Assembly: GCF_025399795.1 (NCBI RefSeq)
Contig: NZ_JAODTZ010000028.1
Coordinates: 1 to 64,000 of the forward strand
Direction of reading: 5' to 3'
DNA: 64,000 nucleotides
Source: Streptomyces rhizosphaerihabitans
GTDB taxonomy: Bacteria > Actinomycetota > Actinomycetes > Streptomycetales > Streptomycetaceae
In this document: positions 35,439 to 43,482 of the stretch, piece after piece
How the letters are laid out: the number at the start of each line of letters is the position of its first letter
Numbering within the stretch: the stretch's first letter is position 1
Translations under genes and position numbers: made by a program
The notes under the pieces: model-generated
Database searches by the model: none
What the model was told of the DNA's origin: nothing
Seen by the model: only the letters and a program-made list of their open reading frames with translations

Positions 35439-36436
35439 GCGTCCTCCTTCCGGTCGGCGCGCAGCACGAGCAGCATGAGCGCGACGGTGACGACGAAGAC
35501 GACCACCGAGAGGGCGGACGCGTAGCCGACCCGGCCGGTCAGTCCGGTGCCGGTGCGCTGGACGAGCATGACGAGGGTGGTGTCCTCGCCCGCCGGACCG
35601 CCGTCCGGGCCCGCCATCAGGTACACCTCGGAGAACACCTTGAAGGCGGCGACCGAGGACAGCGCGGCGACCAGCACCATGGTGGAGCGGACGGCGGGCA
35701 CGGTGACCGTGAGGAAGCGGCGCACCGCGCCCGCGCCGTCCACCGAGGCGGCCTCGTGCAGTTCGCGGGGCACGTTCGCGAGCGCGGCCAGGTAAATGAT
35801 CATGTAGTAGCCGAGGCCCTTCCAGACCGTGACGGCCATGGCACTGAGCAGGAGCAGCCACTGGTCGCTGAGGAAGCCGACCTTGCCGATCCCGATCGCC
35901 TCCAGCAGCGAGTTCACCAGGCCGCGTTCGTCGAGGAGCCACACCCAGATGAGCCCGACCACGACGATCGACGCGACGACCGGGGTGTAGAAGGCCGACC
36001 GGAAGAAGGTGATGCCGGGGATGTTCTTCTGGACGAGGAGGGCGAGCAGCAGCGGCAGCAGGACGAGCGCGGGGACGACCCCGAGGACGTACAGCGTGCT
36101 GTTGCGCAGCCCGGTCCAGAACATCTCGTCGTGCAGCAGCTCCCGGAAGTTGGCCAGGCCGACGAACTCGCCGGGGATCAGGGTGCGGCGGTCGGTGAAG
36201 GAGTTGATCACCGTCGACACGAACGGATACAGGATGAAGACGGCCACGACCAGAAGCCCTGGAGCCGCGAACAGCCAGGGGCTGCTGACCAGTTGGCGCC
36301 GCACTCGGGTATCGGACCGTCGCCCCCCGGCGTCCGCCCGTCGCCCCGGGACAAGGGCCCGCCGTTCCCGGGTGCGAGGCCGGGGCTCCCGGGTCTGGGG
36401 CCCGGGTTCCCGCGCGGTGCTGGAAGAACTCGCCAT
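35435..36436 (-). CDS. Carbohydrate ABC transporter permease (MalF type)
   Basis: A permease of 333 residues. The first 45 residues are an Arg/Pro-rich cytoplasmic tail, and about six membrane helices follow from residue 52 (WLFAAPGLLVVAVFILYPFV). The EAA loop is LHEAASVDGAGAVRRFLTVTVP. It pairs with the MalG-type protein to form the translocation pore. It starts 6 nt after the end of the substrate-binding protein gene and overlaps the next permease, so all three are one operon. Confidence 0.93.
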
Positions 36437-36442
36437 GTCCGC

Positions 36443-37729
36443 TCAGCCCTGCTGCCGAAGCAGCGTGTCACAGGTCTTGACAGCGTTGTCAAGAGCCGTC
36501 TTGGGGCTCTCCTTGCCCTGGAGCGCCTTGGCGACCTCGTTGCGCAGCGCGGTCTTCATCTGCTCGCTGAACAGGACCGGCGTGTAATTGACCGCGTTCT
36601 TCAGTGACTTGGCAGCGGCGATCCGCACGCGCGTCTCGTCGGTGCCGTCCTCCTGGGTGAAATACGGGTCGCCCAAAGACCCCGCCGTGCTCGGGAAGAT
36701 CGCGACCTTCTTGGCGAAGGACATCTGGTTCCGCGCGTCGGTGACGTAGTGCGCGAAGGCGACCGCGGCCGGGGTCTGCTTGGTGCGCGAGTTGACCATC
36801 ACGCCCATCACGTACATGTTCACCTTGCCGGTGCTGGTGATCTGGTCCGTGATGCCGATGTTCCTGTAGAGGTTCGGCGCCTGCTTCTTGAAGTTGCCGA
36901 GGTCCAGGGCACTGCCCGGGTTCATGGCGACGGCGCCGGTCAGGAACTTCCTTCCGGACGACTCCGGGGTGGCGGTCAGCGCCTGCGCGTCGAGTGCCTT
37001 GGCGTCGTACAACTCCTTGTACTTGGTGAGGAGTTCGATTCCCTTGGCATCGTTGAAGGAGAACGCGGTGCCCGCCTTGTTCATCAGCTCGACGCCGTAG
37101 CGGCCGAAGTCCTCGACGGTGGGCACGTTGGCGAGGGTGGCGACCTTGCCGTCGCTCTTCTTCGCCAACTGGAGGGCTTCCGAGAAGAGTTCGTCGTACG
37201 TCGTCGGCGGCTGGGCCGCGTCGAGGCCGGCCTCCTTGAAGAGCGACTTGTTGTAGAACAGCGGGCCGGTGTTGAGGTACCAGGGAAAGGCGTACGTGCC
37301 GGTCATGCCCGGGATCCGGTGACTGGCCCAGGCACCGGCCAGATACTCCTTCTCGTACTGGGCGGCCGACTTGTCGAGGTCGAGGGCGAGGCCCGCCTTG
37401 GCGAGCGGGGCGACGAGGTCCGGCGAGACGTTGACGACGTCGGGCAGGGTGCCGCCCGCCGCGTCCGCGCTGATCTTGTCGGCGTACCCCTCGGCGGGCT
37501 GGTCGATCCACTTCACGTGGGTTCCCGGGTACTTCTTCTCGAAGTCGACGATCACCCCCTCGAAGTAGGCCTTGAAGTTGGCCCTCAGATTCCAGGTCTG
37601 GAAGGTGATGTCACCCTCGACCTTGCCGGAGGCGTCCGTCGATCCACCGCTGTCACCGGAGCCGCACGCGCTGAGCGGCAGGACGAGGGCGACGGCGGCG
37701 GTGACAAGTGCTCTGCGGGGTATGGACAC
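36443..37729 (-). CDS. Extracellular sugar-binding lipoprotein of the ABC importer
   Basis: A cluster-B/D-type solute-binding protein of 428 residues. Residues 1-22 form a lipoprotein signal with lipobox LPLSAC. The mature protein has the SBP_bac pattern: ITFQTWNLRANFKAYFEGVI, an aromatic-rich hinge region, and a C-terminal FSEQMKTALRNEVAKALQG. It captures oligosaccharide for the MalF/MalG permeases encoded just downstream. The GTG at 37729 gives the correct signal peptide. It is divergent from the LacI-type regulator, and its promoter overlaps operator half-sites. Confidence 0.93.
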   Translation of the reverse strand: MSIPRRALVTAAVALVLPLSACGSGDSGGSTDASGKVEGDITFQTWNLRANFKAYFEGVIVDFEKKYPGTHVKWIDQPAEGYADKISADAAGGTLPDVVNVSPDLVAPLAKAGLALDLDKSAAQYEKEYLAGAWASHRIPGMTGTYAFPWYLNTGPLFYNKSLFKEAGLDAAQPPTTYDELFSEALQLAKKSDGKVATLANVPTVEDFGRYGVELMNKAGTAFSFNDAKGIELLTKYKELYDAKALDAQALTATPESSGRKFLTGAVAMNPGSALDLGNFKKQAPNLYRNIGITDQITSTGKVNMYVMGVMVNSRTKQTPAAVAFAHYVTDARNQMSFAKKVAIFPSTAGSLGDPYFTQEDGTDETRVRIAAAKSLKNAVNYTPVLFSEQMKTALRNEVAKALQGKESPKTALDNAVKTCDTLLRQQG

Positions 37730-37835
37730 GGTGACACGGCTCCCTTGCTGCGTCGGCAGACTGTGGCGCCAGCGACCTTGCCCGGCGGTCTTCGGGGAAG
37801 TCAATGCATTCGGGCCCACTAAAGAAATCCCCATA

Positions 37836-37863
37836 GCATTAGTACAGGTCAGAGCAATATCAA
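37836..37863 (-). promoter_or_regulatory. Candidate promoter of the sugar-binding protein operon
   Basis: On the minus strand TTGATA (37858-37863) and TAATGC (37836-37841) lie 16 bp apart, a plausible -35/-10 pair about 107 bp before the GTG. The -10 region overlaps the sequence GCATTAG, the half-site of the LacI-type operator, which would allow repression. Confidence 0.45.
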
Positions 37864-37883
37864 CAGTTACTTGCCCAGGATCA

Positions 37884-37897
37884 CTAATGCGCTTTAG
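37884..37897. promoter_or_regulatory. LacI-type operator site 1
   Basis: CTAATGCGCTTTAG is a near-perfect 14-bp palindrome of form CTAAwGCGCwTTAG with the central CG step typical of LacI-family operators. Its CACTAATGCGCTT part is exactly inverted at site 2, with centres 24 bp apart. Confidence 0.7.
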
Positions 37898-37905
37898 GCT
37901 TCGAT

Positions 37906-37923
37906 CACTCAAGCGCATTAGTG
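37906..37923. promoter_or_regulatory. LacI-type operator site 2
   Basis: CTCAAGCGCATTAG inside CACTCAAGCGCATTAGTG is the inverted partner of site 1 and lies 27 bp before the ATG of the LacI gene. Binding here would block transcription of the regulator itself and, with site 1 and the GCATTAG at 37836, of the importer operon. Confidence 0.7.
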
Positions 37924-37950
37924 CGCCTCCTGGAGAAATGGGGAGCCGAC

Positions 37951-38994
37951 ATGCCGGCCAAGCGGTCCCCCGCACGCCGTCCGACGATGAAGGACATCGC
38001 GCGGCGCGCCGGGGTCTCCGAGAGCGCGGTGTCCTTCGCGCTCAACGACCGGCCCGGGGTCTCCGAGGTGACCCGCGACCGGGTGCGCCGGGTCGCCGAA
38101 CAGCTCGGCTGGCGGCCCAGCACGGCGGCTCGCCAGCTGTCCGGCGAAGGCGCGGCCACCGTCGGCCTGGTGGTGGCGCGCCCCGCCGACACCCTGGGTG
38201 TGGACTCGTTCTTCCTGCAGCTGATCTCGGGAATCCAGGAGGTACTGGCGGAGCGCCATCTCGGCCTGCTCTTCCAGGTGACCGAGGACGTCGACGCCGA
38301 GTGCGCGGTCTACCGGCGCTGGTGGGCCGAGCACCGGGTGGACGGCGTGCTGGTCGTCGACCCGCGCGTGGACGATCCGCGTCCGGGACTCCTCGACCGA
38401 CTGGGCCTGCCCGCCGTGGTCATCGGCGGGGCGCCGGACGCCCGGCATCCGGGACTGTCCACGGTCTGGGCGGACGACGCCGGCGCGATGGCCGCGGTCG
38501 TCGACGAGCTGTACGCCCTCGGCCACCGGCGGATCGTGCACATCGCCGGACTGCCGGGCCTCGCCCACACCGAGCGCCGCATCCGGACACTGCGGGCGGA
38601 GGCGGAGCGGCGGGGCCTGGCCGAGGTCCGCTCGGTGACCACGGACTACTCGGACGCCGAGGGCGCCGCGGTCACCCGCCGGGTGCTGGAGGGCGCCCGC
38701 CCGCCGAGCGCCCTCGTCTACGACAACGACGTGATGGCCCTCGCCGGCGTGGCCGCCGCGACCGAAATGGGGTTCACCGTCCCGGGTGACGTGTCCGTCG
38801 TCGCCTGGGAGGACTCCCCCCTGTGCCGCATGGTCAGGCCCTGGCTGTCCGCGCTCTCCCGGGACACCGTCCAGTTCGGCCGCACCGCGGCCCAGGAACT
38901 GACCGCGCTCCTGGACGGCGGCCCGGCGCACACGGTGCGGGTACCGGTGCCGCGGCTGATCGAGCGGGAGAGCACCGGGCCCTGCGGGGCATGA
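37951..38994 (+). CDS. LacI-family transcriptional regulator
   Basis: A regulator of 347 residues. The helix-turn-helix and hinge are at the N-terminus: PTMKDIARRAGVSESAVSFALNDRPG, then GWRPSTAARQLSG. The periplasmic-binding-protein-like effector domain fills the rest (TVGLVVARPADTLG, ALVYDNDVMALAGVAAA, VSVVAWEDSPLC). The ATG at 37951 is preferred to GTGs upstream because it places the HTH at the usual position and follows GGGGAG. It is divergent from the sugar importer and probably represses the whole N-glycan locus, with a mannose-containing oligosaccharide as inducer; ligand inferred. Confidence 0.92.
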   Translation: MPAKRSPARRPTMKDIARRAGVSESAVSFALNDRPGVSEVTRDRVRRVAEQLGWRPSTAARQLSGEGAATVGLVVARPADTLGVDSFFLQLISGIQEVLAERHLGLLFQVTEDVDAECAVYRRWWAEHRVDGVLVVDPRVDDPRPGLLDRLGLPAVVIGGAPDARHPGLSTVWADDAGAMAAVVDELYALGHRRIVHIAGLPGLAHTERRIRTLRAEAERRGLAEVRSVTTDYSDAEGAAVTRRVLEGARPPSALVYDNDVMALAGVAAATEMGFTVPGDVSVVAWEDSPLCRMVRPWLSALSRDTVQFGRTAAQELTALLDGGPAHTVRVPVPRLIERESTGPCGA

Positions 38995-39294
38995 CGAGGG
39001 CGGTTGCCTGGTGCCCTACGAGCACGTCCATCGGGTGCCCGACGAGAGCGAGGCCGCCGAACACCGGGCCATCAAAAGCCGCAAATGGGATGTTCGGCGT
39101 CACCGGTCGAGCATATGATCGAATGACATCGCGTGCCGCTGAGGCCGGTGCGGGGACATCGGCCGGCGCCCGCGTGGAATTCGGGAAGGACCGGACCGAA
39201 TGTCCCAGGCCGACGGCTCTCGACGCGGCGCCCCACCTGCGGGCAGAGTGCTCCCCGTAACTACTCACCAGTACGACACGAGTGAGGAGCGCCC
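38995..39294. other. 300-bp intergenic region before the amidase gene
   Basis: No gene is visible. A TATGAT hexamer at 39114-39119 inside GCATATGATCG looks like a -10 element, but the 17-bp-upstream -35 region (GTTCGG) is weak. GAGGAGCG at 39282-39289 is the amidase ribosome site. Confidence 0.4.
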
Positions 39295-40635
39295 GTGACC
39301 ACCTGGGCCGGCCGGACCGCCACCGAGATCGCCGCAGCCGTACGCGAAAAGAGGGTCACACCCCGCGAGGTGGTGGCCGAACACCTCGCTCGGATCGAAC
39401 GCCTCGACGAGCGCGTCGGCGCCTTCCGTACGGTCCGCGCCGAGGCCGCCCTCGTGGAGGCCGACGAGCTGGCCACCAGGGATCTCGGCCAACTCCCCCT
39501 CGCGGGCGTGCCGGTGGCGGTCAAGGACAACCTCGCGGTACGCGGCGAGTCGACCCGTAACGGTTCCGCCGCGACCCCGGACACGCCCGCCGAAGAGGAT
39601 CACGTCACCGTGGCCCGGCTGCGTGCGGCGGGCGCCATCGTGGTGGGCCTGACGAACGTGCCCGAGCTCTGTGTCTTCGGCACCACGGAGGGTGTGTACG
39701 GCAACGCCCGCAACCCCTGGGACCTGTCCCGCACGGCGGGCGGCTCCTCGGGCGGCAGCGCGGCGGCGGTCGCCGCCGGGATGGTGCCCATCGCGCTGGG
39801 CAACGACGGCATGGGTTCACTGCGCATCCCCGCCGCCAACTGCGGTCTGGTCACACTGAAGCCGGGCCACGGCGTGATCCCCGCCGGGATCGGTCACGGC
39901 GACTGGTTCGGCATGTCGGAGAACGGCCCGCTGGCCACGACGGTCGAGGATGCCCGGCTGATGTTCTCCCTCCTCGCGGACATCGAGCCGGCACCGCCCA
40001 CGGAGCCCGTCACCCGCAGGATCGCCGTCTCGGTACGCAGCCCCCTGGCAGGTGTTCACGTCACGCGGCCGTATACGAACGCCGCCCGCGAGGCCGCCGC
40101 TCTCCTGGCCGAGGCGGGCCACCAGGTGCGGTCCGCGAACCCGCCGTACCCGCTCTGGCTGAGCACGACCTCACTCGCGCACTGGACGGCGGGCACCGCG
40201 GCGGACGCCGAGGAACTCGACCCGCGCCGGCTGGCCCGGCGCACCCGGGTGCACGCCGCGGTCGGACGCCGCTTCGTGACCGGCGTACGCAAGGGGGCGC
40301 GCCGCGAGCAGTTGCGCGGGCGCTTGGCGACGTTCTTCGCCGATCACGACGTGCTGCTCACCCCGGCGCTCGCCCGGCGCAGTCCCGCCTCCGTCGACTG
40401 GCACAAGCGGGGCTGGCTGCGCAATGTCCTGGCCAACACCAACTACTCGCCGATGACCCCGCCGTGGAACCTCACCGGCTGGCCCGCGATGTCGGTTCCG
40501 TTCGGAAAACTGCCGAACGGCGCCCCGTGCGCCGTCCAGCTCGTCGGCCTGCCCGGCTCCGAGGCGGCTCTGCTAGAGGTGGCCGGACAGCTGGAAGTAC
40601 TGCACCCGTGGCGGCGTACCGCACCCCTCGGCTGA
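39295..40635 (+). CDS. Amidase signature family hydrolase
   Basis: A cytoplasmic hydrolase of 446 residues with a GTG start after GAGGAGCG. The Ser-cisSer-Lys triad can be placed: Lys in PVAVKDNLAV, the cis-Ser in GGSSGGSAAAV, and the nucleophile Ser in GNDGMGSLRIPAANCG, where the usual D-x-GGS-x-R-x-PA motif reads D-GMGS-LRIPA. It cleaves an amide bond in an unknown substrate; it is not a GatA because no gatB/gatC are nearby and the C-terminus differs. A perfect hairpin follows. It converges with a small peptide gene. Confidence 0.88.
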   Translation: MTTWAGRTATEIAAAVREKRVTPREVVAEHLARIERLDERVGAFRTVRAEAALVEADELATRDLGQLPLAGVPVAVKDNLAVRGESTRNGSAATPDTPAEEDHVTVARLRAAGAIVVGLTNVPELCVFGTTEGVYGNARNPWDLSRTAGGSSGGSAAAVAAGMVPIALGNDGMGSLRIPAANCGLVTLKPGHGVIPAGIGHGDWFGMSENGPLATTVEDARLMFSLLADIEPAPPTEPVTRRIAVSVRSPLAGVHVTRPYTNAAREAAALLAEAGHQVRSANPPYPLWLSTTSLAHWTAGTAADAEELDPRRLARRTRVHAAVGRRFVTGVRKGARREQLRGRLATFFADHDVLLTPALARRSPASVDWHKRGWLRNVLANTNYSPMTPPWNLTGWPAMSVPFGKLPNGAPCAVQLVGLPGSEAALLEVAGQLEVLHPWRRTAPLG

Positions 40636-40674
40636 GAGCTTTCCCCGCTCGGCCGGACCCTGCCGTCACATGCC

Positions 40675-40705
40675 GAAGCCGCGGCCGTTCGTCGGCCGCG
40701 GCTTC
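40675..40705. terminator. Bidirectional terminator between amidase and small peptide genes
   Basis: GAAGCCGCGGCCG (40675-40687) and CGGCCGCGGCTTC (40693-40705) form a perfect 13-bp stem with a 5-nt loop (TTCGT). It lies 40 bp after the amidase stop and 69 bp after the convergent peptide stop, so it can serve both. Confidence 0.82.
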
Positions 40706-40773
40706 CCTGGCTCGGCATGAGCGCGAATCGGCACCCCGGTGCCGTCGTCGATCGCGCTGGATCCCGGCGTCGG

Positions 40774-40950
40774 TCAGTCGACGCTGGGCAGGATGTGGGG
40801 CTCGGCGAGGTCGTCCTCGTAGCCCGCGAGGCGGATGGGGGCGGACCTGGCCCACACGTCCAGGCTTCCGAGCTTGGTGTCGGACCCACCGCCCAGGCGC
40901 TCCGTGTGTTCCTTGGGGTCCTGATCGAGATTCGTCTTCTCTGGTGTCAC
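40774..40950 (-). CDS. Small conserved-looking peptide (58 residues), possible RiPP-like precursor
   Basis: Starts with GTG at 40950 behind AAGGAG (minus strand, 40957-40962, 6-nt spacing) and ends at TGA 40774. The 58 residues begin VTPEKTNLDQDPKEHTERL, a charged leader-like half, continue GGGSDTKLGSLDVW and ARSAPIRLAGYEDD, and end LAEPHILPSVD. Codon third positions are strongly G/C, unlike the other frames here. There is no Cys, signal peptide or membrane helix. I do not recognise the family. A charged N-terminal half, a GG-containing middle and a compact C-terminal half recall ribosomal peptide precursors, but no maturation enzyme of a known class is adjacent; the nearest candidate is the divergent HD-domain oxygenase-like gene 551 bp away. 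Confidence 0.75.
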   Translation of the reverse strand: MTPEKTNLDQDPKEHTERLGGGSDTKLGSLDVWARSAPIRLAGYEDDLAEPHILPSVD

Positions 40951-41501
40951 CGCGCACTCCTTATGTGTCGGGTCACCCTCGGGACGTTAGCGCCCGGTGC
41001 TCTCGGATCGCCTGACGCCCGCTCGGGTCTGAGTCGAAGCAGTTAGGGACGCGGTGGCGCCGGTAACTCGTATGAGAGCAGGCCGTGGTGACCGGCTTGT
41101 CCCGGGACGGACCGTGGGTGTGGGTGGAACCCAGTAAGGCTGCCCGTCGGCTACAGGGTAACCAAATGAGCAGCCCCCCGCTCTATGGGGCTGAAAACTT
41201 GAGGTTACTGTCACACGTCATCCAGAACTCATCAGGCCCCGATCTGCGGCGATTTGAAACATGATGCCCTCTTCGTGACCACCCATTCGGCTCAATACCG
41301 CCCCTCGGCGAGGGTGTCGGGACCGGCCGCGGGTATCGCCGAAGTCCCGGCCGCGGGTCTCTGAAGTCACCGTCGGCCTACGGTCGTCGCGCGCCTCCCG
41401 CACCGAAGACGCCACGCAGTTCAGGTCCCGTTGGCCGGTTCGCAAGGAGGCCATGATCTGCTGTCGCACGGCAACGGCCTTTCTCCCGGGAGGACTGACG
41501 C
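40951..41501. other. 551-bp divergent intergenic region upstream of the peptide and HD-domain genes
   Basis: No gene is convincing here. It holds an inverted repeat CAGCCCC (41171-41177) / GGGGCTG (41187-41193), a duplicated CCGGCCGCGGGT (about 41323 and 41348) and locally lower GC (around 41190-41270). It is unusually long for this genome and may contain a structured leader for the minus-strand peptide. No known riboswitch consensus was recognised. Confidence 0.5.
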
Positions 41502-42095
41502 ATGGAGCTGCGCAGCGTCGAGGAGCTGATGGATCTGCTGCACGCCTGCCGGGGGGCCTGGGACACCCCGGACCTCCCCCGCTCTCGGCTTCACCCGAGC
41601 GGGGGAAGACCCGTCGGCGACCCCGTCGATCTGCACGACCACGCTCTGCAGACCGCCGCGCTGCTGCGCCGGGGCCGTCCCAGCGACAAGGAACTCCAGG
41701 TGGCGGGCCTGGTGCACGACATCGGCCATCTGCTCAGGCCGGGTGACGACGCCGGGCACGCCGACCACGCGGCCGACGCGATACGGCCGCTGCTCGGCGA
41801 GCGGGTCTCCCGTCTCGTACGCCTGCATGTGGCGGCGAAGCGCTACCTGGCGACCGCCTCGCCCCGCGGGCTGCCCCCGCGGAGCACGTCCACTCCGGCC
41901 GCGCAGGGCGGCGCGATGACCCCGCGCGAGGCGACCGCGTTCGAACACGACCCGCTGGCCGAGGACGCGGTGACCCTGCGGCAGGCGGACGACGCCGGCA
42001 AGGTCGTCGGCCTGTACGCCGGGGACATGGAGGACTGGCGCACAGTGCTGGAGCTGGTGGCGGAACGTTCCGCGCGGCTCGGGGCAGTCGACTAG
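41502..42095 (+). CDS. HD-domain protein of the PhnZ/TmpB oxygenase type
   Basis: A protein of 197 residues starting at an ATG behind GGAGGACTGACGC. Metal ligands of an HD domain are visible: His in DLHDHALQTAALL, His-Asp in GLVHDIGHLL, His in HADHAADAIRPLL, and LHVAAKRYL with a later Asp in RQADDAGK. The LHVAAKRYL motif is a hallmark I recall from mixed-valent di-iron oxygenases (PhnZ, TmpB) that split organophosphonates, rather than from phosphohydrolases. The Tyr/Glu lid before the first His is not evident: the region reads GGRPVGDPVD and carries an in-frame palindromic insertion (41574-41606). No phosphonate genes are nearby, so the substrate is unknown. Confidence 0.82.
   Translation: MELRSVEELMDLLHACRGAWDTPDLPRSRLHPSGGRPVGDPVDLHDHALQTAALLRRGRPSDKELQVAGLVHDIGHLLRPGDDAGHADHAADAIRPLLGERVSRLVRLHVAAKRYLATASPRGLPPRSTSTPAAQGGAMTPREATAFEHDPLAEDAVTLRQADDAGKVVGLYAGDMEDWRTVLELVAERSARLGAVD
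41574..41606. repeat. Palindromic element inside the HD-domain gene
   Basis: TCCCCCGCTC (41575-41584) and GAGCGGGGGA (41597-41606) pair perfectly over 10 bp around TCGGCTTCACCC. This CCCCCGCTC-loop-GAGCGGGGG form is a frequent interspersed palindrome in streptomycete intergenic DNA as I recall. Here it lies within the coding sequence in frame and encodes LPRSRLHPSGGR. Confidence 0.72.
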
Positions 42096-42537
42096 CACCT
42101 GTCCGTCCCTTCGCGCCGGATCGGACGGCGGCGTCCGGTGCCGTGCGCCGCACGGCGGAGGGTCGCCCTCGCACTGGAAGCGCTCGGGCGTGTCCGACAA
42201 CACGGCGAGGTGTGGTGCCCAGGCACCGCGGGCCCGGCGGAACGGTCGGACAGGCCTCGGCGCCGCCCGCGCCGGAACCGCTCCCTGCCCGCGTCACCGC
42301 CGATGCCACCGCCTCGCTCCGGACCGGCCGCCGCACGGCAACACCGCCTCCTCCAGCACAGGTCACAGGCCGGCGGCGCCACCGACATCGCCACCTCGTT
42401 CGCACGGACCTCCGCAGGGAGACGCTCCGCACGGCCCTCAGCCGTCACGTCCGGTGGGCGGCAGCGGTCGTCCGGCGTGCGACGGCAGTCGTCGCCGCGG
42501 TCTGTCGGCTGACGGTCCGTCATGAGACGGTACGCGG
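42096..42537. other. 442-bp region without a convincing gene
   Basis: Open frames exist on both strands because of high GC, for example 42143-42540 on the plus strand ending next to the SDR start, and a minus-strand frame across 42092-42523. Both encode Arg/Thr/Pro/Ala-rich sequences without motifs or ribosome sites. I treat it as noncoding or a decayed gene. Confidence 0.45.
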
Positions 42538-43344
42538 ATGATGCCGCCGTACGGACTCGAGGGCAGGGCCGCCATCGTCACCGGGGCCTCGCGGGGGATC
42601 GGTCTCGCCGTCGCCGAGGCGCTCGCCGGAGCGGGCGCGCGGGTGTGCGTGACCGCACGGGATCCGGACGCGGTGCGGCGCGCCGCCGAGCGGGTCGGCG
42701 GTATCGGGCTCGCGGGTTCCGTAGCCGACGGGTCTCATCTGACGGAGGTGACCGGGCTGACGCTCCGCACGTTCGGGCGCGTCGACATCGTGGTCAACAA
42801 CGCGGCGACGAACCAACCCTACGGCCCCCTCATGGACGCCGACCCGGAGCGCTGGCGCGACGCGTTCACCGTCAACGTCGAGGCGCCCTTGCGGCTGGTG
42901 CAGTGCGCCTGGCGGGCCTGGATGGGCGAGCACGGCGGGACCGTGGTGAACGTCTGCACGGAGGGCGCCGGACACGTCGGGCCGCGGGTCGGCGCGTACG
43001 GCACCAGCAAGGCCGCCCTGCTCCACCTGACCCGGCAACTGGCCGGCGAGCTGGCCCCGAAGGTGCGGGTCAACTCGGTCTCCCCCGGTCTCGTCCGCAC
43101 CGAGATGGCCCGTTTCGTGTGGGAGGACTCCGAGGACGAACTGGGCGCCTCACTCCCGCTCGGCCGTATCGGACGGCCCGAGGACATCGCCCGTGCCGTC
43201 ACCTGGCTGGCGTCCGACGCCGCCGAGTGGATCACCGGGGCCGACCTGCTGGTCGACGGGGGAACGCGGGTGAGGGCGGCGTACCCGGGCTCCCCGGCCC
43301 ACGCCGTCCACGAGCGGCTCCGGGCCCGGACACCCGACGGGTGA
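42538..43344 (+). CDS. Short-chain dehydrogenase/reductase
   Basis: A classical SDR of 268 residues: AAIVTGASRGIGLAVAEAL (cofactor), VNNAATNQPYGPL, an active-site region with VCTEGAGH before the catalytic AYGTSKAALLHL (Tyr/Lys), and PGLVRTEMARF. The usual active-site Ser region reads VVNVCTEGAGHVG, so the catalytic Ser appears replaced by Thr/Cys. ATGs at 42538 and 42541 are both possible. It might act with the upstream HD-domain gene on the same strand, but the 442-bp gap argues for its own promoter. Substrate unknown. Confidence 0.88.
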   Translation: MMPPYGLEGRAAIVTGASRGIGLAVAEALAGAGARVCVTARDPDAVRRAAERVGGIGLAGSVADGSHLTEVTGLTLRTFGRVDIVVNNAATNQPYGPLMDADPERWRDAFTVNVEAPLRLVQCAWRAWMGEHGGTVVNVCTEGAGHVGPRVGAYGTSKAALLHLTRQLAGELAPKVRVNSVSPGLVRTEMARFVWEDSEDELGASLPLGRIGRPEDIARAVTWLASDAAEWITGADLLVDGGTRVRAAYPGSPAHAVHERLRARTPDG

Positions 43345-43482
43345 CGGCCCCGGGGTCTTGGCCTGCCCGATGTCCGCGCAAGTCCCGATGCCGGCCGGGC
43401 TCGCCCTCGGCCCGGCACGGCGGAGGTGCGGTGGCGGCACCCATCGGCACCGCCACCGTCACCGCGGACCGCCCTCGCTCGG

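Noticed and set aside
41171..41193. Hairpin considered as a terminator of an unseen gene
   Set aside because: No gene ends near it on either strand; kept only as part of the spacer description.
41453..41746. Frame starting MICCRTATAF before the HD gene, considered as a cysteine leader peptide
   Set aside because: It does not stop before the HD gene but runs nearly 250 bp into it in another frame, and the AAGGAGG is only 2 nt from the ATG.
42143..42540. Plus-strand frame ending next to the SDR start
   Set aside because: Arg/Thr/Ala-rich composition, no motif, no ribosome site, and an equally long frame on the other strand.
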